64,000 nt of DNA from Clostridium sp. E02 (GCF_003833015.1 NZ_RJLQ01000010.1:91678-155677); one strand, 5' to 3'; positions 18,117-27,437 are shown, counted from the first letter of the stretch. Numbers and translations are program-made. Notes: generated by a model from the letters alone, not told the origin.

Positions 18117-18899
18117 TTAATATGTAAATAATTGTACCCAGTACTGAGTCCCACTGTTCTCTTGATTCCCTACCCCAATATGTTTGAAATTAGGATTCAT
18201 AATGTTGGCACGATGTCCTGCACTATTCATCCATGCTGTCATAACTTCTTGTGGTGATCTTTGTCCCCAAGCGATATTTTCACCTGCACCGCTAAAGCTT
18301 ACTCCATTTTCTCTCAAAACAGAGGAAAAGGAACTGCCGTTAGGACGAGTATGATCAAACTTAGTCTGAATCTCTTTGGCTCTGATATCCGCAGCTTTTG
18401 CAGCATTGTCATCAATGGTAAGAGGGGAAAGTCCTTCTTTTGCTCTCTCCGTATTCACCAGATCCACTACCTGTTTGGTGTAAGAATCATTGGAAGTAGA
18501 GTCATTTCCTGTGTTTCCATCGTCTGTATTTCCGTTATTGGTATTTCCGTTATCCGTATTTCCGTTATCCGTATTTCCATTATCCGTATCAGTATCCCCA
18601 TTGTTATTGTTATCGGTATCGGTATCGCAATTGTTATTGTCATTGCCGATAAAATCATAATAACAATTTCCGTTATTAAAACTCTTTTGCAAGCTAGACC
18701 AGTCAGTCGTATTGCAGTTAAATCCAAGTTGCTCTAATCTTGATTTTACATCTCCGGAACAGAATGCTTCATAAGTGGCTCTGGCATTGTTATTGCCAAA
18801 ACATTGGCTGTATGGTCTGATCACTGCAGCGTTTGCTGTTAATGGGATCATACTTGTCATAGTAAGTGTTATCATTGCGAGTGCTTTTAATTTTTTCAA
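18117..18899 (-). CDS. Secreted CAP (SCP/PR1) domain protein with Asn/Asp/Gly/Thr repeat linker
   Basis: Exported protein of 260 aa. A signal peptide covers about residues 1-24 (cleavage near TANA). A short Cys-containing N-terminal domain follows, then a low-complexity linker rich in DNGNT units (about residues 90-140), and a C-terminal CAP domain of the bacterial YkwD type (VVDLVNTERAKEGLSPL, KFDHTRPNG, GENIAWGQ, MNSAGHRANIMNP, WVQLF). The His/Glu residues of the CAP cavity are present. Bacterial CAP proteins of this type are often found in spore or cell-surface fractions, but the molecular role is not established. It is monocistronic. Confidence 0.88.
   Translation of the reverse strand: MKKLKALAMITLTMTSMIPLTANAAVIRPYSQCFGNNNARATYEAFCSGDVKSRLEQLGFNCNTTDWSSLQKSFNNGNCYYDFIGNDNNNCDTDTDNNNNGDTDTDNGNTDNGNTDNGNTNNGNTDDGNTGNDSTSNDSYTKQVVDLVNTERAKEGLSPLTIDDNAAKAADIRAKEIQTKFDHTRPNGSSFSSVLRENGVSFSGAGENIAWGQRSPQEVMTAWMNSAGHRANIMNPNFKHIGVGNQENSGTQYWVQLFTY
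18511..18585 (-). repeat. Five tandem 15-bp repeats encoding DNGNT units in the CAP protein linker
   Basis: Five in-frame copies of a 15-base unit (plus-strand consensus GTATTTCCGTTATCC) encode the repeating Asp-Asn-Gly-Asn-Thr linker. Copy number is likely to vary between strains by slippage. Confidence 0.85.
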
Positions 18900-19090
18900 T
18901 TGAATTGCCTCCTTGAATTTTATTACAAATTTGTTACATTTGTGTTACAAGACAATCATAGCACTCTTATTTCCAATTTACCAGTGGAAATGGATGGCAA
19001 TAAAATTACCATTTTTCCAGAAAAGGCAGGAGTTGATTTTTTTCCCTTTCTCACATAATCCTGGTAAAATTGTTTATTATTCGTATAAAA

Positions 19091-19120
19091 CAAGCGGGAT
19101 TTTTTAATCCCGCCTGTTTT
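19091..19120 (-). terminator. Terminator of the Rrf2 regulator gene
   Basis: GCGGGATT and AATCCCGC pair (19094-19113), with a short U-rich tail on the minus strand, just after the Rrf2 stop codon. Confidence 0.75.
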
Positions 19121-19131
19121 AGGTCTCCCTA

Positions 19132-19563
19132 TTATATAATATAGTTGTTTACATAATCACTTTGATTCACAAGATCCGCAATGCTAATCCCATCAAAATA
19201 CTGATTAATTAGCTTATTGAGCCCTTCCCACATCTCCAGTGTCTTACACTGGGGAGATCTTGTACAGCTATTTGTATCCCCCTCCAAGCAGGAGACCGGC
19301 GCAAGGGAACCTTCCGTCAATCTTAATATATTGCCTACCGTATAATTTTCAGGGGCTTTTGCCAGCTTATATCCTCCGCCTTTCCCTCTTAAGGAAATAA
19401 GCAGATTGTTCTTACTCAGTATGGAAACAATCGATTCCAAATATTTTTCTGATATCTCCTGCCTCTGCGCAATATCCATCAGTGTGATAAATTCTCCGTT
19501 GTTATGCTCCGCCAGGTCGATCATAAGCCGAATTGCATAACGGCCTTTTGTTGAAATTTTCAT
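19132..19563 (-). CDS. Rrf2-family regulator (IscR/CymR-like) with three C-terminal cysteines
   Basis: Rrf2 winged-helix regulator (143 aa). It starts MKISTKGRYAIRLM, the family hallmark, and has the recognition segment ISEKYLESIVSILSKNNLL and the wing RGKGGGYKLAK. The cluster-binding loop has three Cys with spacing C-x7-C-x5-C (SCLEGDTNSCTRSPQC), close to the IscR [2Fe-2S] pattern. It may therefore sense Fe-S or cysteine status. The ATG at 19561-19563 has a GGAGG site; the longer frame does not. It lies upstream of the CAP gene and downstream of the rhodanese/TtcA gene. Given the window, it may also act on sulfur genes. Confidence 0.85.
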   Translation of the reverse strand: MKISTKGRYAIRLMIDLAEHNNGEFITLMDIAQRQEISEKYLESIVSILSKNNLLISLRGKGGGYKLAKAPENYTVGNILRLTEGSLAPVSCLEGDTNSCTRSPQCKTLEMWEGLNKLINQYFDGISIADLVNQSDYVNNYII

Positions 19564-19656
19564 AAGACATAACCTCCATATCATACTTTACCACATGGTT
19601 AATATGTTTTTCAACCCTAACATGAAAAAACCACTGCTTTTTAGGCTCCCGCCCCA

Positions 19657-20820
19657 TTATTGATCATAGTTATCAAGAAAATGGTGCACAGAACCGTTTT
19701 GCTTATATGCAATGATTGTATTCAAGTTTACATTTTCCACACTTTTAAACAGATTTCCCTCTATATAAGGATTTGTTTTTTTCAGTTGACGAATCAACTC
19801 CTTAATTTCTACTCGTTTGGATCCAGTGTTCCCATCGGTTCTACAAGTGGTACAGGTATCGGTAAAGCGACATGCACATTGAATAAAATGCAGGTCGTTA
19901 TAATCTCTCCATCTTTTAATATCATCTTCCCGGATGAGGTATAGAGGACGGATCAGTTCCATTCCCTCAAAATTGGTGCTGTGCAGCTTAGGCATCATAG
20001 TCTGTATCTGTCCTCCGTACATCATTCCCATAAGAATGGTTTCGATAACGTCGTCATAATGATGTCCCAAAGCAATCTTATTGCAGCCTAGTTCTTTTGC
20101 CTTACTATATAAGTATCCCCGCCTCATTCTGGCACACAAATAGCAGGGAGATTTTTCGATATCATAAACCGCATCAAATATCTGAGTCTCAAATACAGTG
20201 ACCGGTATATTAAGAAGTTTTGCATTGTTTAAAATCACTTGGCGGTTGGTCTCATTATACCCAGGATCCATCACCAAAAATACCAATTCAAACGGAAATT
20301 TATTATGTTTTCTTAATTCCTGAAAAAGTTTTGCCATTAACATGGAATCCTTCCCACCGGAAATGCAAACGGCGATCTTGTCATGTTCTTTTACCAGTTC
20401 ATATTGGTTGATGGCTTTTGCAAATTTGCTAAACAGTTCTTTATGAAATTTTTTTTGGATACTCTTTTCAATGTCAGGGAGACGATCGCCGCCCTTTGAC
20501 TCTTTCTCCATAGTTTTAATTAACCATTCTCCATAGCCACCCAAAAGACTGTACGCCTGGTACCCTCTTTCACACAGATCATTTGCTGCCTCCTCGCTAA
20601 ATACACCCTTGAGACAGTAAAGCACGATCTTTTTATCCTTTGTAAGGGTACTTTCATCACTCAGTGCCTCCTTTTCTATATGGATGGCACCTGGAATAAA
20701 TCCATGTTGATAAGCCCTCTGATCTCGGATATCAATTAAGATATATTCACTCTTATCCAGGTTGTTTAACTGCTCCAGTGAAATTGTCTTTTCAAAGCTA
20801 TCCACGTGTTCGAAACTCAT
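19657..20820 (-). CDS. Rhodanese domain fused to TtcA-like PP-loop tRNA thiolation enzyme
   Basis: Fusion of 387 aa. Residues 1 to about 110 form a rhodanese domain with an active-site Cys in YCLKGVFSEEAA. From about 140 it is a PP-loop ATPase with the motif CISGGKDSM near residue 153, CYLCARMRRGYLY and GHHYDDVIETILM. A Cys-rich stretch (CACRFTDTCTTC) follows near residue 320. This resembles TtcA/TtuA, which thiolate tRNA using ATP and a Cys-bound Fe-S cluster. The fused rhodanese would supply persulfide sulfur. The tRNA position modified cannot be told. It lies 32 bases downstream of tcdA, in the same direction. Confidence 0.82.
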   Translation of the reverse strand: MSFEHVDSFEKTISLEQLNNLDKSEYILIDIRDQRAYQHGFIPGAIHIEKEALSDESTLTKDKKIVLYCLKGVFSEEAANDLCERGYQAYSLLGGYGEWLIKTMEKESKGGDRLPDIEKSIQKKFHKELFSKFAKAINQYELVKEHDKIAVCISGGKDSMLMAKLFQELRKHNKFPFELVFLVMDPGYNETNRQVILNNAKLLNIPVTVFETQIFDAVYDIEKSPCYLCARMRRGYLYSKAKELGCNKIALGHHYDDVIETILMGMMYGGQIQTMMPKLHSTNFEGMELIRPLYLIREDDIKRWRDYNDLHFIQCACRFTDTCTTCRTDGNTGSKRVEIKELIRQLKKTNPYIEGNLFKSVENVNLNTIIAYKQNGSVHHFLDNYDQ

Positions 20821-20852
20821 ATATTTTCCTCCTTTTTGTATTGGGATCTGAT

Positions 20853-21608
20853 CTAGATACCAGCAATGTCCTTCACAACTTCACCTGCTAGGATCAGCCC
20901 TGCCACGGACGGAACAAAAGACAAGCTTCCAGGAATATCTCTTCTCTCCGTACACTTGTGTTTGGCTCCAGGAGGACAGATACAATTTGTCCTGCAGCTA
21001 ATTGACATATCTTCGATGGGCCTTGTAGGCTTTTCCTTGGAGTAGACAACTTTTAACTTTTTTACTCCTCTTTTTTTCAATTCCCTTCTCATAACCTTTG
21101 CCAAGGGACACATGGAAGTCTTATAAATATCGGTCACTTCAAACAGAGTGGGATCTAGTTTATTCCCTGCTCCCATGCAGCTAATAACCGGAACCTCTAC
21201 TGCTTTTGCCTGCATGATCAGTTGAAGCTTCGCCGTCACCGTATCAACCGCATCCACAACATAATCATATTGACTGAAATCAAAATCAACCGCATTCTCC
21301 GGAAGATAGAAACACTTGTGTGTTTCTACTTCTGCCTCTGGATTAATCTCCAAAATCCGTTCTTTCATTACATCTACTTTATATTTGCCTACCGTTTTCC
21401 TGGTAGCTATAATCTGCCTGTTTAAATTGGTCAGACATACTTTATCATCATCCACAAGCACAAAGGATCGAACTCCGCTTCGAACCAAAGCTTCTACCAC
21501 GTATCCGCCTACTCCTCCAATGCCAAATACTGCAACGGTTGCTTCTGCCAGTCGCTTCATCGCGTCTTCCCCCAACAGCAACTGACTTCTTGAAAACTGA
21601 TTCAACAA
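20853..21608 (-). CDS. tcdA: tRNA threonylcarbamoyladenosine dehydratase (TcdA/CsdL)
   Basis: E1-like (ThiF/MoeB) ATP-dependent enzyme (251 aa) that cyclises t6A37 to ct6A in tRNAs reading ANN codons. The nucleotide-binding loop GIGGVGGYVVEALVRSG is near residue 29, and further motifs are DDDKVCLTNLNRQI, DAVDTVTAK and SCMGAGNKLDPTLF. Its C-terminal CRTNCICPPGAKHKC segment is Cys-rich. It is co-directional with the rhodanese/TtcA gene, so the two form a tRNA modification pair. Confidence 0.9.
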   Translation of the reverse strand: MLNQFSRSQLLLGEDAMKRLAEATVAVFGIGGVGGYVVEALVRSGVRSFVLVDDDKVCLTNLNRQIIATRKTVGKYKVDVMKERILEINPEAEVETHKCFYLPENAVDFDFSQYDYVVDAVDTVTAKLQLIMQAKAVEVPVISCMGAGNKLDPTLFEVTDIYKTSMCPLAKVMRRELKKRGVKKLKVVYSKEKPTRPIEDMSISCRTNCICPPGAKHKCTERRDIPGSLSFVPSVAGLILAGEVVKDIAGI

Positions 21609-21717
21609 TCGATTCTACCTCTTTCTTTATTTTTCTATCTGTTTAGTAGGAATTAAACATACTGTCCATTATTATACTTCGAAAAATGAATTTGATCAAT
21701 TGTTTTATTCGTTTCCT

Positions 21718-22449
21718 TTATTTTTCCACGGTGAGCAAAAATACCGGTGCATCCACAGCATTTCGTTCCTTTAAGATACGGGCGCCTGCTTCTCGATCAC
21801 AGGTACAATTTACAAATCCCATTTCCTTTAGCTGCATTAAATCCCATTCCGGTCTTCTCTCTTGGCTAATATCCATTGACAGCGTAATTTGATCTGATTC
21901 CTGACGTAATTCTTCTGTCAGTCCGATATGAAATTCAGAAACATCTGCTTTTTTATCAATACTTTTTTCTTCTTTATTTCGTACTTCCTGTCCATAGTCG
22001 GCATCAAAATTCAAAAGAATTCCGCCTTTTTTCAAAACCCGCATCCATTCTTTATAGGCCAAATCCGGTCTCGGTAACGTCCAGGTTAAATTCCTGGCTA
22101 TGACCACATCAAAGCTTTCATCTGAATAATCCAGATTCTGTGCATCCATTACCTGAAATGTAACCTGTCCACAGCAGCCTTTCGCAATTTCCTCTGCCTC
22201 TTTGATCATAGCAGGTGTCAAATCCACCCCACTTACTTGATATCCCTGATTGGCAAGTAAGACCGCAAAATACCCGGCACCGGTACCAACATCGAGAATG
22301 GTTAAATCATTCCTGTCTGGAACATGTTTTTCGATTTCAAAAAGCCACCGCCGGCTAATCCCATCCTCTAATTCCATCCGACGTACGGTACCAAAATCAT
22401 GCGCCCGTCTAGTCCAGTATGATTTTACCCGTTCTTCCATATCTCCCAT
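21718..22449 (-). CDS. Class I SAM-dependent methyltransferase linked to the nickel/peptide ABC operon
   Basis: Methyltransferase of 243 aa. The SAM-binding motif I is DVGTGAGYFAVLLANQG near residue 50, followed by GVDLTPAMIKEA and RNLTWTLPRPDLAYKEWMRVLKKGG, as in UbiE-type small-molecule methyltransferases. The start MGDMEERVKSYW has AGGAGG seven bases upstream; a longer frame reaches further into the ATPase gene. It overlaps the end of the double-ATPase gene by 41 bases and is the last gene of that operon. The substrate is unknown. Its location hints at modification of a metal-chelating molecule handled by the transporter. Confidence 0.8.
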   Translation of the reverse strand: MGDMEERVKSYWTRRAHDFGTVRRMELEDGISRRWLFEIEKHVPDRNDLTILDVGTGAGYFAVLLANQGYQVSGVDLTPAMIKEAEEIAKGCCGQVTFQVMDAQNLDYSDESFDVVIARNLTWTLPRPDLAYKEWMRVLKKGGILLNFDADYGQEVRNKEEKSIDKKADVSEFHIGLTEELRQESDQITLSMDISQERRPEWDLMQLKEMGFVNCTCDREAGARILKERNAVDAPVFLLTVEK

Positions 22450-24034
22450 CTTCATTCCTCCTGCCAAAATTGACTGCATCAAATAGTTCTCTGGTAAAAT
22501 CCATCTCCGGTTTCTCCACAATCTTCATCACCGTTCCAGATTCTACACATTCCCCCTCTTTCATTACCATCATAGTTTCACAAAAACTGCTTACAAGCGC
22601 AATGTCATGAGACACAAATAAAACAGCCATGTCAGATTCCTTTGCAAGTGTTACCAATAACTCCACGATCTCAGCCTGAACCACAACATCAAGCGCACTT
22701 GTAATCTCATCGCATAAAAGCAGATCCGGATTTACACATAGTGCTCTGGCAATGGCTGCCCGCTGGCATTGTCCCCCACTTAACTGCCAAGGGTACCGGT
22801 TGGCAAGTAAAGGATTCAATCCAACCCGTTTTAATAGAACTTCCATCTGAACTTCCCTTTCTTTCTTATTCTTAATCCCACAGAGATTTCTCATAATCTC
22901 TTCCAAAGAATGTCTTATCTTCCGCCTTGGATCAAAAGAATCTTCCGCATTCTGGTATATCATCTGTATTCGACATAGCTCTTCTTTGCTAGGGTGATTG
23001 GAACGCTCTTTTCCCTGAAACAGCATCGCTCCTTTTGTCGGTTTCTTTATTCCCACTATTAGTTTTAAGAGGGTGCTTTTTCCACTTCCGCTCTCTCCTA
23101 CGATCCCCATTAACTCTCCACGCCTTACCTTCAAGGAAACGTTAGACAGTGCAAGATGTGGTTTCTTTTTCTGAAAAAACGTCTTACTGATCTGATTCAG
23201 TTCCAAAAGAACCGATTTTTTTTGTATTTCCTTATGTATCTTCCCATCCATTTGATATGATAATCTGGGGACTGCTTCTAAAAGACGTTTGGTATATGCA
23301 TGGCTAGGGGAATCAAGGACCTGATTCACGGTTCCGACCTCCACCAATCTTCCCTGGTGCATCACAGCGATAGAGTCCGCAACTTTTGATGCCAGTTCTA
23401 TATTATGGGTCACCAGTATAATGGAAGTCTGATACTGATTGCGAATTTTCAACAGTTCATCCACCACATGTCCCTGACTGGATCTGTCAAGAGCACTGGT
23501 GGGCTCATCCGCCAGCAACAAATCCGGCTTTAATAATACCGAAAGAGCAATGGAAATTCGCTGATTCATTCCTCCGCTCATTTCATACGGGCAGCTTTCT
23601 AATACCCGCTTGCCATCTGGTAAGTTGAATTGTTCAAACACCTTTAGAATTTGATTTAGAAATGTTTCCTTCTGGTACCGCCCATGGCTTTTCAATGTCT
23701 CGGTTAACTGCTTTTCATAGGTTCGCAAGGGATTAAAGGCTGCCTTTGGATTCTGGTTGATCATTCCAATCCTTTCTCCACAGAATTTCATCCGTTCGCT
23801 TTTGGGCAATCCATGAATTTTCTGACCTAGGAATAAAATTTCTCCCTGAACCTCAACACTTCTAAATTCTCCCCATGGAATTATGGCATTTAAAAGTGTG
23901 CTTTTTCCACTTCCGCTTTCTCCCACAATACCAAGGATCTCTCCTTTTTTTAATTCAAATCCGATTTCCCGTAAAATAGGAGTTTTTCCATAATTTACCT
24001 TTAACTTCTCAACAGTAAGGAGATTCTCATTCAT
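22409..24034 (-). CDS. Nickel/peptide ABC transporter: two ATP-binding domains fused
   Basis: Protein of 541 aa made of two complete ABC ATPases in tandem, equivalent to DppD+DppF or NikD+NikE. The first has Walker A GESGSGKST near residue 36, signature MSGGMNQRI and Walker B DLLLADEPTSALD. The second has Walker A GESGSGKST near residue 315, signature LSGGQCQRA and DLLLCDEITSALD. The linker falls near residue 260. Such fusions are known in GsiA-type proteins. It drives the two permeases encoded just upstream and overlaps the permease gene by eight bases. Confidence 0.9.
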   Translation of the reverse strand: MNENLLTVEKLKVNYGKTPILREIGFELKKGEILGIVGESGSGKSTLLNAIIPWGEFRSVEVQGEILFLGQKIHGLPKSERMKFCGERIGMINQNPKAAFNPLRTYEKQLTETLKSHGRYQKETFLNQILKVFEQFNLPDGKRVLESCPYEMSGGMNQRISIALSVLLKPDLLLADEPTSALDRSSQGHVVDELLKIRNQYQTSIILVTHNIELASKVADSIAVMHQGRLVEVGTVNQVLDSPSHAYTKRLLEAVPRLSYQMDGKIHKEIQKKSVLLELNQISKTFFQKKKPHLALSNVSLKVRRGELMGIVGESGSGKSTLLKLIVGIKKPTKGAMLFQGKERSNHPSKEELCRIQMIYQNAEDSFDPRRKIRHSLEEIMRNLCGIKNKKEREVQMEVLLKRVGLNPLLANRYPWQLSGGQCQRAAIARALCVNPDLLLCDEITSALDVVVQAEIVELLVTLAKESDMAVLFVSHDIALVSSFCETMMVMKEGECVESGTVMKIVEKPEMDFTRELFDAVNFGRRNEDGRYGRTGKIILD

Positions 24035-24866
24035 CCGTATCCCTCCTTATGTCAAAATAATCCCGGAAAGCATCACCCAGCAGATGAAAAATCGAGACCG
24101 TAACAAAAAGTGCCGCTCCAGGTGCCATCACTGCCCACGGTGCCTGCTGCATATATCCCTTTGCTTCATTGATCATAGAGCCCCACTCTGCCTGAGGAGG
24201 TGTAACTCCAAGCCCTAAAAAAGATAATCCGGCAAAGCCCAAAATGGTAGTGCCCATCTGTATGGAGGCATTCACAAGAATTTCTCCTGCCATAGCCGGC
24301 AGCATGTGAACCACTAAAATCGTAACGCTGCTGCATCCACTTAGCCGGGCAGCCGTTATATACTCTTCCTCTTTCAAGCTCTTTACCTGTGCCCTTACTA
24401 GCCTGGCATATAACGTCCAACCGCTAAATCCCAGTGCCAACATTGCATTCGTCATACTTCCACCCAGGATTCCCGCAACTGCAATCGCAAATACCATCTG
24501 GGGAAATGCCAGAAATATATCGGTGAAAAGCTGTATCATTCCCTCCAGAATTCCTCCATAATATCCGGCTACCGCTCCAATTATAGTTCCTGTTACAGTT
24601 GTTGCTGCTACCACTAAGAATGCAGAAAATATAGAAGTTCTTGCTCCCATCAACACTCTGGAAAAAATACACCGTCCCAATTTATCGGTACCAAAAAGAT
24701 ACTCTAAACTCGGAGCCCCCTTCCGGTAAGATGCCTGAATCTCATACGGATCATGGGGAATTAAGTGAGGAGCCAAAACTCCAATCCCCATAAACAGAAG
24801 AGCAAGCACAGAAAGAAATACTACCTTTTTACCTACCAGACCTTTGGAAACTCTTGTTATCCTCAT
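24027..24866 (-). CDS. Nickel/peptide ABC transporter permease (DppC/NikC type)
   Basis: Membrane permease of 279 aa with an N-terminal helix (VVFLSVLALLFMGIGVLAP). It has the DppC-type signature HDPYEIQASYRKGAPS...LFGTDKLGRCIFSRVLMGARTS and the EAA loop EEYITAARLSGCSSVTILVVHMLP. It sits between the other permease gene and the double ATPase. It forms the channel with the DppB/NikB-type partner. Confidence 0.9.
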   Translation of the reverse strand: MRITRVSKGLVGKKVVFLSVLALLFMGIGVLAPHLIPHDPYEIQASYRKGAPSLEYLFGTDKLGRCIFSRVLMGARTSIFSAFLVVAATTVTGTIIGAVAGYYGGILEGMIQLFTDIFLAFPQMVFAIAVAGILGGSMTNAMLALGFSGWTLYARLVRAQVKSLKEEEYITAARLSGCSSVTILVVHMLPAMAGEILVNASIQMGTTILGFAGLSFLGLGVTPPQAEWGSMINEAKGYMQQAPWAVMAPGAALFVTVSIFHLLGDAFRDYFDIRRDTDE

Positions 24867-24885
24867 CGTTCTTACTCCTCTTGTC

Positions 24886-25818
24886 TCATCCTTTTTCCGT
24901 TTGTCTGGGATCCAAAACGTGATACATTACATCTGTCAAAAGATTGATCATCACATAGATCACAGACATCAGAATCACATACCCCTGAATCATCGGATAA
25001 TCTCTTGCCGTAATCGAATCCATCACGAGCTTACCCACTCCTGGCCAAAGAAAGATACTTTCCACAACCACACTTCCTCCCATTAAAGTCCCTATGGTCA
25101 AACCGGAGATTGTAATTACTGATATCATGGAATTGCGCAGTACATTATAAACCAGAATATAACGTTCCCGGACACCTCGCTGCCTTGCTCCTTTTACATA
25201 ATCCATTTCCAACTGATTTAGGACTGCGGCCCGGACCTGACGGATCAGGCGGCTGCTTAACGGAATGGCAAGAGATACGGTAGGAAGAAATAGTCCTTGT
25301 ACGCTGTTTTTCGCAATCACTGGAAAAACATTCAGCCGAATGCAAAAATAATAAATAAGCAGTACAGAAAGAAAGAAACTGGGGATTGCATTTCCTGCAA
25401 AACAAAACACCTTAAGAATTTGATCCATGAATCCATCCTTTTTAACTGCCGCAAGCAGACCCAAAGGAACCGATAAGAAAATAGAAAGACAAAAAGCTGA
25501 TGCCGCCAAAATCAAGGTATGATTCATTGCTTTCCTTAATTGATTCAGAACAGGAGTTCCATCTTTATATGAATTCCCCATATCCCCATGGATCAAATGG
25601 AACAGCCAGTCTCCATACTGTCGAATGAAAGGTTTATTGAGTCCCATCTCTTCCCTTGTCTCTAAAAGAATCTGTTTCGTAACAGCCACTCCCTGAGCAC
25701 TTAACTTTTTCTGTGCTGGATCCCCCGGGGAAAGAGCCAGGAGTGCGAACGTTAAGAAAGTAATTCCAAATAAAACAAGAAGCAACCGCAAAAAATGTTT
25801 CATCACATCGTATCTCAT
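24886..25818 (-). CDS. Nickel/peptide ABC transporter permease (DppB/NikB type)
   Basis: Membrane permease of 310 aa with six hydrophobic segments and the family features FALLALSPGDPAQKKL and AVLNQLEMDYVKGARQRGVRERYILVYNVLRNS (EAA loop). The start at 25818 (MRYDVMKHFLR) has an AGGAGG site six bases upstream. Earlier in-frame codons overlap the hairpin between this gene and the binding-protein gene. Confidence 0.88.
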   Translation of the reverse strand: MRYDVMKHFLRLLLVLFGITFLTFALLALSPGDPAQKKLSAQGVAVTKQILLETREEMGLNKPFIRQYGDWLFHLIHGDMGNSYKDGTPVLNQLRKAMNHTLILAASAFCLSIFLSVPLGLLAAVKKDGFMDQILKVFCFAGNAIPSFFLSVLLIYYFCIRLNVFPVIAKNSVQGLFLPTVSLAIPLSSRLIRQVRAAVLNQLEMDYVKGARQRGVRERYILVYNVLRNSMISVITISGLTIGTLMGGSVVVESIFLWPGVGKLVMDSITARDYPMIQGYVILMSVIYVMINLLTDVMYHVLDPRQTEKG

Positions 25819-25840
25819 TCTTTCCTCCTGCCTGAAACAG

Positions 25841-25871
25841 AAAAAAGAGCAGCCTTTCAAAGGCTGTGCTC
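25841..25871 (-). terminator. Intra-operon attenuator between binding protein and permease genes
   Basis: On the minus strand GAGCACAGCCTTT / AAGGCTGCTC form a stem with one bulged base, followed by TTTTTT. It lies right after the binding-protein stop and before the permease ribosome site. Partial termination here would make more binding protein than membrane components. Confidence 0.8.
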
Positions 25872-25880
25872 TATTTTACT

Positions 25881-27437
25881 TTATTTGGTTATATCCGAAT
25901 CCACATTCAGAAAATAATAATCAAAAGGTGACATTTCCGATATATGGGTCACACCGTTTCTCATTACCGAAATCTTGTTAAGTAAAGCTACATATCCATA
26001 CGCATCTTCGTCAATGACTGTCTGGATGATTTGGTTGGATAATTCAGCTCTTTTTCCCTGATCGGTTTCTGTCTTAAGTCGTTTTATCTTTTCCTCTACC
26101 TGAGGATTCTGAAAGCCTCCACAATTATAAGGAGAATCTTCTGCAATGGTACTGCTGATAAAGTAATAAGGATCCCCTGTTTTATCTGCAATCATGCAGA
26201 ACAGTCCAATATCAAAATCTCCTGTTGCTATGTAAGTTCCATCTGGATCTTCCTCGCAAACCAAAAAGCCTTTGATCCCATATCTACGAAGCTGTTCCTG
26301 CATCAGTTCTGCTACACGATCGAGGCTTCTAGAGGCATAATACGCAATGGTTACCGTCAATTGCTCCCCATCTTTTTCATAATATCCTTCTCCATTTAGT
26401 GAATACCCTTCCTTTAAAAGCAAAGCCTTTGCCTGTTCTGGATTGGGTTCTGGTTTCTTTACTTGTCCATAAGGAGCCGTGGAGCCAAACGGCCCTGAAG
26501 TTTTCGTAACCGTTCCATTCAGATAGGTTTCGATTTCATTGGGATCAACAAGCAAGTCAATCGCTTTTCTCACCGAATCACCAAGCCGGTTCTCATTCAA
26601 GATGTAAAACTGTAGTCTGGCTGCTGGAACCGTAACCAACTGATACGAATCCTTATCTTGTGAAAAAAGTTCCGCAGCATCAGAAGTAACACCTGTATAA
26701 CAGTTGAGTTCCCCATTCTGCATTGCCATAGATGCCGTATCTGCCTCAGGCATATAGTAAAAAACAGCTCCATCAAGTTTTGCTTGTCCATTCCAGTACT
26801 TCTCATTTCTTTTTACCTTTACCGTTCCCCTTGGGTTAAATTCGGATATGACGAACGGGCCAGTAGCAACAAGGGATTGACTCATATTCTCATCCGCTGA
26901 TAAATCCACCATAGCAAGTTCCGGACTTGCAAGATCATTGATCAGTGTGGGCACTATCTGGTCTGTTGTAATGGTAAAGGTTTTCTCATTCAACACTTCA
27001 TAGGTATACTGATCAAAATCCCCATAACGAGGATTGATTTGACCGGCTCGCCGTAAATTCTTTATCACCATCTCAGCATTCAAAGACTTCCCATTGGAAA
27101 ATGCCGCATGATCCTTCAGCTTAATGGTCCATACATTCTCTTGTTGGGTAAAGCTTTCTGCAAGAAGGGGGATGATCTTAGACTGATCATCCAGTGCAAA
27201 CAGGGATTCTGTAACCCCATAAATAGAAGTATACCACCCTTGATAGTCCATATGAGGATCTAGAGTCTGAATCGCAAAGGACTCCGCTGTCTTTAAAATC
27301 TTATCTTCTTTCTCCGTTCTCTCCTGTATCTGTATCTGTGTCTGTGTTTGTGTCCCGTTATCACGGGAAGTTACGTTGCAGCCGGATAAAGCCACTACTG
27401 CCCCTGCCACCAGTAATATACCCCACTTCATTCTCAT
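25881..27437 (-). CDS. Nickel/peptide-type ABC transporter substrate-binding lipoprotein
   Basis: Family 5 (DppA/NikA) solute-binding protein of 518 aa with lipobox VALSGC (Cys20). A short TQTQTQIQIQ low-complexity spacer follows. The family start is TLDPHMDYQGWYTSIYGVTESLF. A NikA-like fold is suggested by this segment and by the accompanying CsoR-type metal sensor, but a peptide or metallophore substrate is equally possible. It is the first gene of the transporter operon, 78 bases after the sensor gene, with its own promoter. Confidence 0.85.
   Translation of the reverse strand: MRMKWGILLVAGAVVALSGCNVTSRDNGTQTQTQIQIQERTEKEDKILKTAESFAIQTLDPHMDYQGWYTSIYGVTESLFALDDQSKIIPLLAESFTQQENVWTIKLKDHAAFSNGKSLNAEMVIKNLRRAGQINPRYGDFDQYTYEVLNEKTFTITTDQIVPTLINDLASPELAMVDLSADENMSQSLVATGPFVISEFNPRGTVKVKRNEKYWNGQAKLDGAVFYYMPEADTASMAMQNGELNCYTGVTSDAAELFSQDKDSYQLVTVPAARLQFYILNENRLGDSVRKAIDLLVDPNEIETYLNGTVTKTSGPFGSTAPYGQVKKPEPNPEQAKALLLKEGYSLNGEGYYEKDGEQLTVTIAYYASRSLDRVAELMQEQLRRYGIKGFLVCEEDPDGTYIATGDFDIGLFCMIADKTGDPYYFISSTIAEDSPYNCGGFQNPQVEEKIKRLKTETDQGKRAELSNQIIQTVIDEDAYGYVALLNKISVMRNGVTHISEMSPFDYYFLNVDSDITK

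Noticed and set aside
18511..18585. Short tandem repeats that could suggest a CRISPR array
   Set aside because: Units are 15 bases, contiguous without spacers and in frame within the CAP protein.
18261..18737. A 158-codon plus-strand frame opposite the CAP gene, with Ile/Val/Ser repeats
   Set aside because: It is the antisense of the DNGNT repeat linker; the CAP protein on the minus strand has a signal peptide, a recognisable domain and a terminator.
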